35,352 bases of DNA from Prorocentrum cordatum (lineage: Eukaryota; Sar; Dinophyceae; Prorocentrales; Prorocentraceae), in NCBI GenBank assembly GCA_963575745.1, contig CAUYUJ010017627.1, forward strand, positions 842,972 to 878,323. Reading direction: 5' to 3'. The notes below the pieces were generated by a model. That model saw only the letters and a list, made by a program, of their open reading frames with translations. It was not told the DNA's origin and searched no databases. Shown here in pieces: positions 8,568 to 15,984 of the stretch. Both the position numbers and the translations under genes were made by a program. Every line of letters starts with the position of its first letter. Positions within the stretch are counted from its first letter, which is position 1.

Positions 8568-8720
8568 GGCACCCACAAGGCGAGAGGAGACAAGAGGGAG
8601 GCGGGAGGCGGGAGAAGGAGGAGGAGGAGGAGGAGGAGGAGGAGGAGGGACGCGACCACAGTGCTCTATTCAAAACGAATGCCCAACCAAGGAGGCTTGG
8701 GAAAAAGGAATTCCCAGAAT
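8567..8720 (+). repeat. Tail of the modular element: shared flank, purine tract, R copy
   Basis: The order is GCGGCACCCACAAGGCGAG flank, a (GGA)n tract at 8612-8648, and GGGACGCGACCACAGTGCTC with ATTCAAAACGAATGCCC. The flank repeats 4112-4175, and the R part repeats 6766-6800. The same order of array, purine tract and R occurs twice in inverted orientation at 33.3-34.1 kb. Confidence 0.75.
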
Positions 8721-8819
8721 TCCAGTTTTTTTCAAAGTGGGACTTCGACTCGGAGATCCCGCACATCCCCTGACATCTGGCCGGTACCGCGTCTCCCGGC
8801 TTCCCGGGGGGCCCCCAAG

Positions 8820-10265
8820 ACGCCCAAGGACAGCCCAAGACGACCCCAAGGAGCCCCCAGAACGCAAAGAACGGCCCAACACGCTCCCGCGCAGCCTGAG
8901 ACACCCTTCCGACGGCTCTCCAGGCCTCCAGGAGGCCTCCAGAACCCCCAGGGGGTCCGGAAGCCACAACCCTGAGGTGCCCGGCTAACAAAACCCGCGA
9001 GGCACAAACAAAAAACAGCGCCGAACAGCGTCGAGGAATTGGAAAAATGGAAATCCCACAATTCCTTTTTTTCTTTCAAGTTTGGCCCCCGGTCTATTTA
9101 CACAACAGACCACAATTCAGACCCCCTCACCTCCCCCCCAAAAAACCAGGAAGCATTTGAGGGCCTCAAATCGTTGAATACCTGAAGGAAATTAATTAAT
9201 GATTTCTGCGTTTCCGTACTTCTCCTTCTATACGATTCCGAGGCTTGCGCAGGGCCTCCAAGGGAGTCCCTGGACGTAGGAAGCAACCAACATGAGATTA
9301 CATGAGTTGGCCGATCAAGCCTAGCTACGACTGGCGGCTCGGGACCGCGACCTCGAGCGCGCATGGGGGATCTGGGGCCTCTGGGGCGCCCCTGGGACGG
9401 CTCCCGAGGGCGCCGGAGGCCGCCAAACAGATCAAGAGGGCGCACGAACCTCGAAATGCAGCTTGAAGGCGCCGACGATGACTCCAAGAGGGCTCCCGGG
9501 AGCCCCCGAGACAGCCCAAGAGGGCCCCAAGAGCCCTCCCAAGAGGGCCCCAAGATGCAAAAATAGCCCCGTCCCCGTCGGAAAACGCACATTTTTCAGG
9601 GATTCGCCTCTTGCCCTTCCAGGGGAACGAAGACGGCCCGAGAGGCCGCCAGGATCGCCACAAGACAGCCCAAGAGGGTTCCAAAACAGCCCAGAAGGGG
9701 CTAGCCCAAGAGGTCCCCAAGACGGCCCAAGAGGGACCCAGGACGGCCCCAAGCAGGGGCCCAGAGAGGATGCCTTACGAGCATGTCAAGCCCTCCGCCC
9801 CCAGAGGTCCCAAGGAGGCCCCAAAAGGCTCCCCAAACGCCCCAGACGAAGCTGGCCTCCCAGAGTTTCCAGAGGCTTCTCCAGCGGAGATCCACGCGGG
9901 GGGGAGGGAGAAGGAAGAGGAGGAAGGGAGGAGGAGCAGGGGAAAGAGGGAAGATGCAGAAACGATCAGGACGAAGAGGAAGAAGAGGGAAGGCTGAACA
10001 GGGAAAGTGCGCAGAAGGACGAGGGGAGGAAGGGCGAGGAAACGAGCAACGGCGAAGAGAAGTGAACACTGAATAACGAGGATGTGAGAAGAAGCAGCGG
10101 GATCCCCAAGTCGGCCAAGAGGCCCCCAAGAGGGGCCCAAGAGAGCTCCAAGACGGCCCAAGAGGGCCCCAAGACATCTCATCAGAGCCCCAAGACGGCC
10201 CAAGAGGGCTCCAAGAGAGCCCCAAAAGGCTCCTAAGACAGCGCCAAGGGGCCCAGAGGACGCCC
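8820..10265. repeat. Degenerate CCAAGA/GGGCCC repeats with a purine-rich tract
   Basis: From 8820-8960 and again 9365-10265 the sequence is dominated by imperfect reiterations of GCCCAAGAGGGCCCCAAGA-type blocks. No fixed period is evident; spacing is roughly 13-30 bases. A purine tract at 9895-10060 (GAGGAAGGGAGGAGGAG) interrupts the series. Minus-strand translation gives Gly-Pro-Ser-Trp-Leu patterns that only mirror the repeat. The gap at 9070-9360 holds ordinary sequence with no gene. Confidence 0.8.
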
Positions 10266-10454
10266 CCAGGTAAGCCCTGGAGGGGTCGTGGTGGTGATGG
10301 CTGCAGTTGGCTTCAGTTCGTGCGCCGATTGTGGTCCTACCGACGATTAGGATGGTCGTGGCGGTGGCACTTGCCGTGGTGGTAATGATAGTGGTCGTGG
10401 ATTCGCGGCAGTGGCACTGGTATTGGTATTGGTGGTGGTACAGGCAGAGGCTGA

Positions 10455-10622
10455 ACCAATGGCCGTTATAGTGGTCGTGGACAGTGCAATCGTTGTGGAT
10501 GGGGTGGTCATGCCCAGAATGGGCATGGATTCGGAAGTGGTTGTGACCGCGGTGATGGCAGAAAGGGCGGTGGTAGCCGTGGCGGCACTGGCGGTGTTGA
10601 GCGTGGTCGCGGGAGTGACTAG
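10455..10622 (+). pseudogene. Remnant Gly/Arg-rich zinc-knuckle protein
   Basis: A 55-codon open stretch between TGA 10452-10454 and TAG 10620-10622 reads as an RGG-type sequence with a zinc-knuckle-like core: QCNRCGWGGHAQNGHGFGSG. Cys codons at 10485 and 10494 and His at 10509 match CX2CX4H, but the fourth ligand position (10524) is His, with another Cys at 10542. Gly/Arg-rich sense sequence continues upstream in shifted frames (DGRGGGTCRGGNDSGRG near 10350-10400). CCHC knuckles with RGG tails occur in RNA-binding proteins and in retroelement Gag. This short broken piece does not tell which. Confidence 0.35.
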
Positions 10623-10659
10623 AGCCTAAACGCGGGCGAAACGCGCGTGGTTCTAGTGT

Positions 10660-10888
10660 ATATATAATATGTAAATATACATATATACATACACACATAC
10701 ATACACACACATACATACATACATACATACATACATACATACATACATACATACATACATACATACACACATACATACATACATACATTCCGACCTACCT
10801 ACCTACCTACCTACCTACCTGCCTGCCTGCCTACCTACCTACCTCCCTACCTACCTACACACACATACATACATGCATACACATATAC

Positions 10889-10928
<40 letters not shown>

Positions 10929-10930
10929 GT

Positions 10931-10961
<31 letters not shown>

Positions 10962-10975
10962 TATGTGTGTACATG
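10660..10975. repeat. Compound microsatellite: (CATA)n, (CCTA)n, (TA)n
   Basis: An ATAC/CATA run occupies about 10670-10790, a CCTA/CCTG run about 10793-10857, and TA-rich repeats with TATG steps about 10866-10975. It is the only strongly AT-rich low-complexity block in the first third of the window. Confidence 0.95.
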
Positions 10976-11072
10976 TACGGCCAGAGGAAAGCTTGGAAGG
11001 CGAGGATGACGTTTCGGAAGGTGCTGGTCACGGCAGGGGTCGTTTAGGCCGCGCCCGAAATGCCTTGTCTGT

Positions 11073-11460
11073 TTGGTTTCGCGTCGTCTGTCCCCACTTT
11101 GGGGGTCAACAGGCTGGTGGCGCTGCGGTGCCTTGGACCATTGGGAATGGGTGCCCTGCTCGTCGAAACAGGCCACGAGACGTCGGCTCCATCAGGCCGC
11201 CGGCGCCTACCGTGTAGAGGTCAGAGCAGTTCATTACGACAGAAACAAATTTTGGGCGGTTCACGCAAATTCCTTAGAACGTCGGTGGGTCCTGGCCCCC
11301 CCAGAAACTTTGGGCGGCGACTACGATTCCGCCCTTGGCGCGCCCCGCGCGCCGAGAAAGTCGAAAGGGGTGCGAGGCGGAGGTCCAGCGCCGATCAACA
11401 ACTATTCTGACGGTAGGACCCCATATGAGAATCTGTGTAACTTGCCTGGGGATCGCCTCC
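11073..11460 (+). other. Protein-like fragment, possible integrase C-terminal remnant
   Basis: Upstream of the CTC tract a plus frame reads AGAYRVEVRAVHYDRNKFW, then basic sequence, then INNYSDGRTPYENL (near 11395-11435). DGxTPYE is a recurring motif near the C-terminal end of copia-type integrases, so a small integrase remnant is possible. No DDE residues or zinc finger are identified, so this is weak. Confidence 0.2.
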
Positions 11461-11469
11461 TGCCCCCAT

Positions 11470-11754
11470 CGCTGTTCCACCTACGCCTGCCTCCTCTTTC
11501 CCCCTGCTTGCTCCTCCTCCTGCCACAACTCCTGCCTCCTCCTCCGGTCTCCTTCACCACCTCCTCCTCCTCCACCACCTCCTCCTCCGGTCTCCTCCAC
11601 CACTCCTTTTCCCTTTCCCTCCTCCTCGTCCTCCTCCTCCTCCTTCTCCTCCGCCTCCCCTTCGTCCTCCTCCTCCCCTTTTTCCTCCTCCCCCTCCTCC
11701 TCCTCCTCCTTCTCCTCCTCATCTTCCTCCTCCTCCTCCTCCTCCTGCTGCTCC
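11470..11754 (+). repeat. (CTC)n polypyrimidine tract abutting the spliced leader relic
   Basis: Nearly 285 bases of CTC/CTT repeats run up to the first base of the spliced leader relic. Polypyrimidine tracts precede trans-splice acceptor sites in dinoflagellates, and the relic itself contains the AG of GTAG. This could be an acceptor region, or a microsatellite grown at an insertion point. Confidence 0.85.
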
Positions 11755-11776
11755 TCGGTAGCCATTTTGGCTCAAG
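11755..11776 (+). other. Dinoflagellate spliced leader relic in genomic DNA
   Basis: TCGGTAGCCATTTTGGCTCA plus AG matches the known dinoflagellate spliced leader DCCGTAGCCATTTTGGCTCA plus AG at 21 of 22 positions, the exception being G for C at the third base. It is not a leader RNA gene, because the bases after CAAG are GCTG, not a GT donor. The usual explanation is that a trans-spliced mRNA was reverse-transcribed and inserted. An ATG follows four bases later and opens the LINE-A frame. Confidence 0.9.
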
Positions 11777-11780
11777 GCTG

Positions 11781-12161
11781 ATGCTTGGCGGGCTGAGCCC
11801 GCATTGGCAAAACTGGATACCGCTAGTCCGCGGCAGCTTTCATCCCTCTCGGTCAGTCCGCCCTGGGCTGGATCCTGGCTGGTTCGCCCCAGTGCAAGAC
11901 ACCGCCACCTCAGACGTGAACGGTCGTTTTCTGTGTCTCCTTCCAAGGGCAGTGGTGGCTCCAAGAATCTGTGCCTCCTGCGGCAACTGGGCGTGGGATT
12001 AGCGCCTCCGCAAACAGCTGGGGAAGTGCAAGGTCTGCGGCAGTCATGTGTCGGGCTTCGTCCAAAATCCCTGGAGCCGCACGCCTTCGTCTCAGCACTC
12101 CGTGGGCGGAGCGGACGCCTCCCTCGAACGATTGGCTGGCGCTCGTTCCGTCCAAAGCTGA
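11781..12161 (+). CDS. LINE-A N-terminal frame with split zinc ribbon
   Basis: The first ATG after the leader (11781) opens MLGGLSPHWQNWIPLVRG. Cys codons at 11970 and 11979 (CASCGNWAWD) and at 12027 and 12036 (KCKVCG) form a CX2C-X15-CX2C zinc ribbon. A TAG at 12000-12002 lies between the two Cys pairs, in a position where a Trp or similar codon would keep the ribbon intact. The frame then runs to TGA 12159-12161, where the protein path shifts by one base into the next segment. A start at 11781 is preferred because the leader leaves only a four-base 5' UTR. Confidence 0.55.
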
Positions 12162-13515
12162 GCCATCCCAGTTGCTGGAGCAGTACCTTAAGGCGACGGG
12201 CCTCACCTCAGACTCTTCGGCCCTGGCCCTGGCCCAGCAGTTCGAGGAGGCTGCTGCCAAGGCAAAACCCAAACCGAAAGCCAAGGGCCCGTATGTCGTC
12301 CTCCGCGAGGCCACCTCGTTTTGTGCTCAGAAGCAAGTCGAACTGGCCAAGGTGTCCAAGACCCTCCTATCGGCGGAGGTCTGGTTGGAGGAGGCCCGCG
12401 GGGGCCACCTGGCCGCTGCCGAGGAGCTGTACGAAGCCGATCAGGCTCGCTTGGCGGCCCAGGAGGCGGCCCAGGGCGGCCCGGCGGGCGGCGCGGACAA
12501 GGCAGATGGTCGCGATGGCTCCATCTTCGGCGTGGACCCCTCCCTCCTCGAGAACCTGGACGACTACGAGGACGAGGACCGCACCAAGCTCGAGTGCTTC
12601 CAGAAGCAGCTGCTGGACGTTGCAGCGCAGGCCCAAGCGCGCGAGGCTGAGTTCAAGGACCTCCTGGCTTCTGCCAAGAAGGCTCTCTGCGCGCCCCAGA
12701 AGAAGCGGCGCGCTGGAGAAGGCGAGGCCAAGGCTGACGAGACTGCGGCTGACTCTGCCCCAAAGGCCGCGGGCACTGGTGCCGCGTCGGCTACTGGGGC
12801 GGGCGTCGGTGGTCCCGCAGCAGGTGCCGAGCCTCCTGGGCCAGAGCTCTCGACGGGGGATTGCGCCGAGCTCATCGCTTCCATCGCGGCCTCCTCCCGC
12901 GAGGCCTTTCTGGCTGCTGACCGCGGGGCGCCTCCTGCTGATGCTACTCGCGCCGGTGCTGCCCCAGACGGGGCAAGGCCTGCCCAGCCGCCGCAGCAGT
13001 TGACTGCAATGCGCAGCGGCGGCTACGGACGCCACGGTCTTCTACTCGAACATCACAGAGTGGGCCCGCAGGCCCGTCGGTTCCTCACGGAGAAGTCCTA
13101 CGAGCATTCAGTTGCGGCGCTGGTCGAGACCCACCAAGGGGCGCAGGCCTTGCCGCAGCTGGAAGCTGACCTCGACAAGGACGGTTGGCAGTTGAGCTCT
13201 ACCCCTGCTCGCCCCTCGGGGCGATCTGCTTCGGGGCTCAGCGGTGGCGAATGGATCCTCGCCCGCGAGTTTGTGGCGAGCAGCTCTTTTGGCCGAGTGC
13301 GGGCTGCTGCTCGGGCCGACGGGCGCCAGGACCCTCGCAAAGGTTTTGTCCTTCGGACCCTGCACCTGAAGACAGGGCGGCGTCGTCGCGATCGCCGCCT
13401 ACTTGTAGCCTGGTTTGGGCCTTCGCGGCATCAACAGCGACATCATTGTGGCCCTGGCGTCTTTCACTCGGGCGCTGGCCGACCCGTGGCTGGCGGTGGC
13501 AGATTGGAATTGTGA
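11971..13515 (+). CDS. LINE-A helical region and first half of EEP endonuclease
   Basis: A 514-codon open frame. The sense path enters it near 12151 (SKAEPSQLLEQYLKATG); earlier codons are out of frame with the zinc ribbon. Residues about 60-270 are Ala/Glu/Lys-rich and likely helical or coiled coil (LALAQQFEEAAAKAKPKPKAK; QVELAKVSKTLLSAEVWLEE shortened here to its core). Residues about 370-440 carry EEP endonuclease features: SVAALVETHQG (ETH, Glu codon 13126), DGWQLSSTPARP and SGLSGGEWILARE. The preceding EEP start (TVFYSNITEW, 13034-13063) lies one frame over. The enzyme would nick target DNA for target-primed reverse transcription. The last 50 codons are out of frame with the rest of the domain. 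Confidence 0.6.
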   Translation: MPPAATGRGISASANSWGSARSAAVMCRASSKIPGAARLRLSTPWAERTPPSNDWLALVPSKAEPSQLLEQYLKATGLTSDSSALALAQQFEEAAAKAKPKPKAKGPYVVLREATSFCAQKQVELAKVSKTLLSAEVWLEEARGGHLAAAEELYEADQARLAAQEAAQGGPAGGADKADGRDGSIFGVDPSLLENLDDYEDEDRTKLECFQKQLLDVAAQAQAREAEFKDLLASAKKALCAPQKKRRAGEGEAKADETAADSAPKAAGTGAASATGAGVGGPAAGAEPPGPELSTGDCAELIASIAASSREAFLAADRGAPPADATRAGAAPDGARPAQPPQQLTAMRSGGYGRHGLLLEHHRVGPQARRFLTEKSYEHSVAALVETHQGAQALPQLEADLDKDGWQLSSTPARPSGRSASGLSGGEWILAREFVASSSFGRVRAAARADGRQDPRKGFVLRTLHLKTGRRRRDRRLLVAWFGPSRHQQRHHCGPGVFHSGAGRPVAGGGRLEL

Positions 13516-14047
13516 GCCGCCCGCCTTGATTGACAGTGGCTGGGTGCCCCAGCTGCAGGCCAGGGTTGAAGTCCCAGCCAATTGCAAGGTCACTTGTGAC
13601 AAAGGCCCTGGGCGCCTTTATGATTTTTGTTTGGCCTGTGCTGCATGCCCCGGCTTGTCTATCGACGTTGCGCTTAGTGTTCCCTGGAAGACGCGCTGCG
13701 GCCTGCGCATTTCGATCAACGGCGATCGGGGCGCCCGCTGGGTTTCCAAGCTCACGGTCCCCATCGTGATGCCCTCGGTGCCGATGCCTCGTGCTGAACC
13801 TGATCCAGACAGGAAAAGGCAGCGGCGCCTGGCGGCCAGTCCTCAGCGCCGCAAGGAGTCATTGCCAGTTGGGCTGCGCTTGGGTTTCGAGGCCTCCCAG
13901 GACCTGTGTGCACCTCGGGCCGAGTGCGAGAAGGAGTCGGGGACCCCCTCTCCGTTGCTGAAGATACCTGGCTGCAGGCCGGTGCGGCTTTGCTTGGTTG
14001 GGCCGCTGCGCCGACGCGTTCATCTACTCCGCGCGCGCGACCATTGA
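13415..14047 (+). CDS. LINE-A second half of EEP endonuclease
   Basis: This 210-codon frame continues the endonuclease after a frame change near 13415. Key block: DPWLAVADWNCEPPAL, where ADWN (13499-13510) is the counterpart of the EEP GDFN/ADWN catalytic motif, followed by GRLYDFCLAC (Asp near 13622), a counterpart of the IDF/YDF segment. Helical and basic sequence follows (PDPDRKRQRRLAASPQRRK). The EEP C-terminal Ser-Asp-His triad is not obvious. After about 13900 the sense path shifts to the frame of 13906-14718. Confidence 0.6.
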   Translation: MGLRGINSDIIVALASFTRALADPWLAVADWNCEPPALIDSGWVPQLQARVEVPANCKVTCDKGPGRLYDFCLACAACPGLSIDVALSVPWKTRCGLRISINGDRGARWVSKLTVPIVMPSVPMPRAEPDPDRKRQRRLAASPQRRKESLPVGLRLGFEASQDLCAPRAECEKESGTPSPLLKIPGCRPVRLCLVGPLRRRVHLLRARDH

Positions 14048-14718
14048 CCTCGGGCGTCGGCGCGCCCCTCCCTGCGGGAGGTGGGGGCCCGACCGTCGGT
14101 GCGTTCCTCTGCGCGAGGCGCGGGCCCGACTGCCTCGAGGCGGCCACCCTTGTGGGCGACGGCGCGCCCCTCCCCTCGGGAGGCGCGGGCGCGTCCGTCG
14201 GAGAGCCCCCCCTTGGGAGGCGTGGGCCCGACCCCAGCCCAGCAGGGGTGGCGGCTGGCGCCGCGGTGCGGAGGCCTCGCACCACCCTGGACGAGGACTT
14301 TGATTTCGCGTCTCAGCTCGATTCCTCCCAGGATGAGGGTGCTATTGTTAACGGTCAATCCGCTCTGACCTGCCCCGCTCGCGCAGCCGAAGGCATGGTG
14401 TTCGATCAAGGTGTTCCCCCATGTGGTGCCCGCGGTGGGGCTGCGTGTTCGGGGGCAGTTGAGCTCGCCCCCATGACGGGGGACCACTCGTGCGGCTGTC
14501 TCTCTCAAGGCGCATCCTTTGCTCATGCCCATGCGCAGGCGGCCCGAGCCCGCGCGCGGCGTCGTCGGCTTCATGGTGTTCGGCCAGCGGGTTCGCCACC
14601 TGACTTTCGCATTCTGCAATGGCGGCCCGAGTCTTGCGACTTCATGTCTGACGCCTGCGCGCGCTGGGTGTCCATGATCGAGGAGGCGATTCTCGCCGCA
14701 GAGGGCATCGTCGGATGA
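13906..14718 (+). CDS. LINE-A linker region after the endonuclease
   Basis: A 270-codon open frame. The first third contains a GC-rich imperfect tandem repeat (14055-14235) read as GAPLPAGGGG and GAPLPSGGAG. The last part, SDACARWVSMIEEAILAAEG, resembles the Trp-rich helical linker that separates EEP from RT in dinoflagellate LINEs. The frame ends at TGA 14716-14718, and RNase H sequence begins about 100 bases later, so the RT core is missing at this junction. Confidence 0.35.
   Translation: MCTSGRVREGVGDPLSVAEDTWLQAGAALLGWAAAPTRSSTPRARPLTSGVGAPLPAGGGGPTVGAFLCARRGPDCLEAATLVGDGAPLPSGGAGASVGEPPLGRRGPDPSPAGVAAGAAVRRPRTTLDEDFDFASQLDSSQDEGAIVNGQSALTCPARAAEGMVFDQGVPPCGARGGAACSGAVELAPMTGDHSCGCLSQGASFAHAHAQAARARARRRRLHGVRPAGSPPDFRILQWRPESCDFMSDACARWVSMIEEAILAAEGIVG
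14055..14235. repeat. Imperfect short tandem repeat, about 38-bp spacing
   Basis: Blocks of the form GTCGGCGCGCCCCTCC, then GGGAGG and GGGCCCGACC, recur four to five times. The spacing is irregular because one copy is interrupted by the GAGGCGGCCACCCTTGTGGG segment. Confidence 0.6.
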
Positions 14719-14745
14719 GCTCGAGATCGCTATCGCGGTCGAGCG

Positions 14746-15357
14746 GTGGGCTCAGCGGCGATGTGGCCACGCCTCCGTGCAACACTTGGGCGCGCACACA
14801 TGAAGAATAGCGTTGCACCCAAGTTCCGATGGGCGCCTGCGCACAGGTCCTTGGAGGAGCTCGCGGGTACAGAGCCGCAGGAGCTGCGTGACTGGCTAGG
14901 CAAAGGCTGGGTAGACTATTTCGCGCGCTGCGGCGCGGCCTCTCACGCACTGGCTGGGTTGGTAGCCGAGGCGGCAACGGCTGCGCTGGAACAGCGCCGC
15001 AAGTTCCCGCAGTTCACGTCGTGGGCGGCGCTGCAGGTGGCGGTTTGCAAGCGATGTGGAGGTCCGCAGGCCGCCTTGCGAGCAGGCCAGGTCCATTGTG
15101 GCGGCACGCAGCACGGACCATGTTCTAGCTTATTGTGCCGGCCTCGGGCGGTGCCGATGCACCCGATGCGGAGTCACGGCCGCAACAGGCCCCTCCCTCG
15201 ACTCGCTGCAAACTTGCTTTCATCGCGTATGTCGCCCTTCGCGTGTTGCCAGAGCTCTCAACGCCGAGTGCTTCCGCGCCCCCGGCGAGGGTTGGGTCCT
15301 CTGCAGCGACCAGAGGGCCGGCATGGCCCTGGGCGCGGCCTTGGCGCTCGAAGGTAG
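14746..15357 (+). CDS. LINE-A RNase H tail and following region
   Basis: Within this 203-codon frame, KFRWAPAHRSLEEL (near 14820-14862) and DWLGKGWVDYFARCGAASH (about 14893-14949) match the end of the retroelement RNase H domain: a W..AH motif with the active-site His, then a GNxxAD-like segment (here GKGWVD) and a GA..H ending. The N-terminal catalytic Asp residues are not present. A Cys-rich segment follows (VCKRCGG near 15040-15060). RNase H removes the RNA strand after first-strand synthesis. The frame shifts again near 15100. Confidence 0.55.
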   Translation: MGSAAMWPRLRATLGRAHMKNSVAPKFRWAPAHRSLEELAGTEPQELRDWLGKGWVDYFARCGAASHALAGLVAEAATAALEQRRKFPQFTSWAALQVAVCKRCGGPQAALRAGQVHCGGTQHGPCSSLLCRPRAVPMHPMRSHGRNRPLPRLAANLLSSRMSPFACCQSSQRRVLPRPRRGLGPLQRPEGRHGPGRGLGARR

Positions 15358-15865
15358 CTCGCAGCCCTCGACCCCCGCAGCCTTGTTGCCACCTGCCCTG
15401 GCCGAGGAGGTCGCGGGCGCCTTCGCCGCGCTTGGGCGCGACGTGTTCAGTGGCAACAGTGTCTACTGTTGCAGGCGCTGCGGGTCTCACTGTGCTGCGG
15501 GAGATGTCCGCACAGCGCGGAAGCTTGGCTCGACGCGCGAAGGACTCTCGCCCAACGAGTCCACGCGCCGCGGCCCGCAAGCTGCGATCAGGCGCGTCGA
15601 GAAGGCTTGGCCTGGCGCCTTGTGCCCGACGTACCCCAGCAGCGCCGCTCCCGCAGGGTGGTTCCTCTTGCAGCCACGCGGCGCGATGATCGACCATGTA
15701 GTGATTCGCTGCCGTTTCGTGTTCGGCTGGTGGCGCGGCGCCCCCTGCGGCGGCGACGCCTGCCCCGTCGGCGGCAAGTTGGCCTGCGTCCGCGGCCTGG
15801 AGGGCGACTTCTTCTGGCTGCTCTCCTTCTCATTTGCCTCCTGCTCTTACGGCACCGTGCCGTGA
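15056..15865 (+). CDS. LINE-A C-terminal Cys-rich region
   Basis: This 269-codon frame includes Ala-rich helical sequence and SVYCCRRCGSHCAAGDVRTA (about 15460-15520), a CX2C-type motif like the C-terminal zinc finger found after RNase H in dinoflagellate LINEs. The later residues (RCRFVFGWWRGAP) have no recognised role. Start is not meaningful, since the frame is entered from 14746-15357. Confidence 0.45.
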   Translation: MEVRRPPCEQARSIVAARSTDHVLAYCAGLGRCRCTRCGVTAATGPSLDSLQTCFHRVCRPSRVARALNAECFRAPGEGWVLCSDQRAGMALGAALALEGSSQPSTPAALLPPALAEEVAGAFAALGRDVFSGNSVYCCRRCGSHCAAGDVRTARKLGSTREGLSPNESTRRGPQAAIRRVEKAWPGALCPTYPSSAAPAGWFLLQPRGAMIDHVVIRCRFVFGWWRGAPCGGDACPVGGKLACVRGLEGDFFWLLSFSFASCSYGTVP

Positions 15866-15929
15866 GTAGGCGGCGCCAGGGGGCAGTCCGTCGCGCGCCG
15901 CGTGCGCGGCGGGAGACCTTCCTGAGGCG

Positions 15930-15984
15930 CTGCGCTCCTCCTCCCCCCCCCCCCCCATCCTCCTCCTCCTCTCCCTCCTCCTTA
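15930..15984. repeat. Short polypyrimidine tract (C-run and CTC)n
   Basis: A C-run and TCCTCCTCC repeats fill about 55 bases between the end of LINE-A-like sequence and the hairpin that precedes the next helical frame. It echoes the longer CTC tract in front of LINE-A. Confidence 0.85.

Larger units (their letters stand above)
11755..15640 (+). mobile_element. LINE-A: decayed non-LTR retrotransposon headed by a spliced leader
   Basis: Modules typical of dinoflagellate LINEs follow in order: a zinc ribbon (11970-12038), an Ala/Glu/Lys-rich helical region (12151-12760), an EEP (AP-type) endonuclease (13034-13780), a linker (14590-14718), an RNase H tail (14820-14960) and a C-terminal Cys-rich segment (15460-15560). 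The RT core expected between linker and RNase H is absent. TAG at 12000, TGA at 12159 and several frame changes show that this copy is dead. The 3' end is not defined. The CTC tract at 15930 is the next landmark. Confidence 0.7.

Noticed and set aside
6893-8773. 626-codon plus frame through the 101-bp array and the CA and purine tracts
   Set aside because: It is explained by a stop-poor repeat whose period is not a multiple of three; the other two frames are also long, and translation continues into microsatellite sequence.
9463-10788. Long frames on both strands over the CCAAGA/GGGCCC repeats and tetranucleotide repeats
   Set aside because: Repetitive translation without domains, including a Met-Tyr-Val-Cys run from the CATA repeat.
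11755-11776. Interpretation as a spliced leader RNA gene
   Set aside because: No GT donor follows the CAAG, and no Sm-site-bearing intron part is visible; a relic from a retroposed mRNA fits better.
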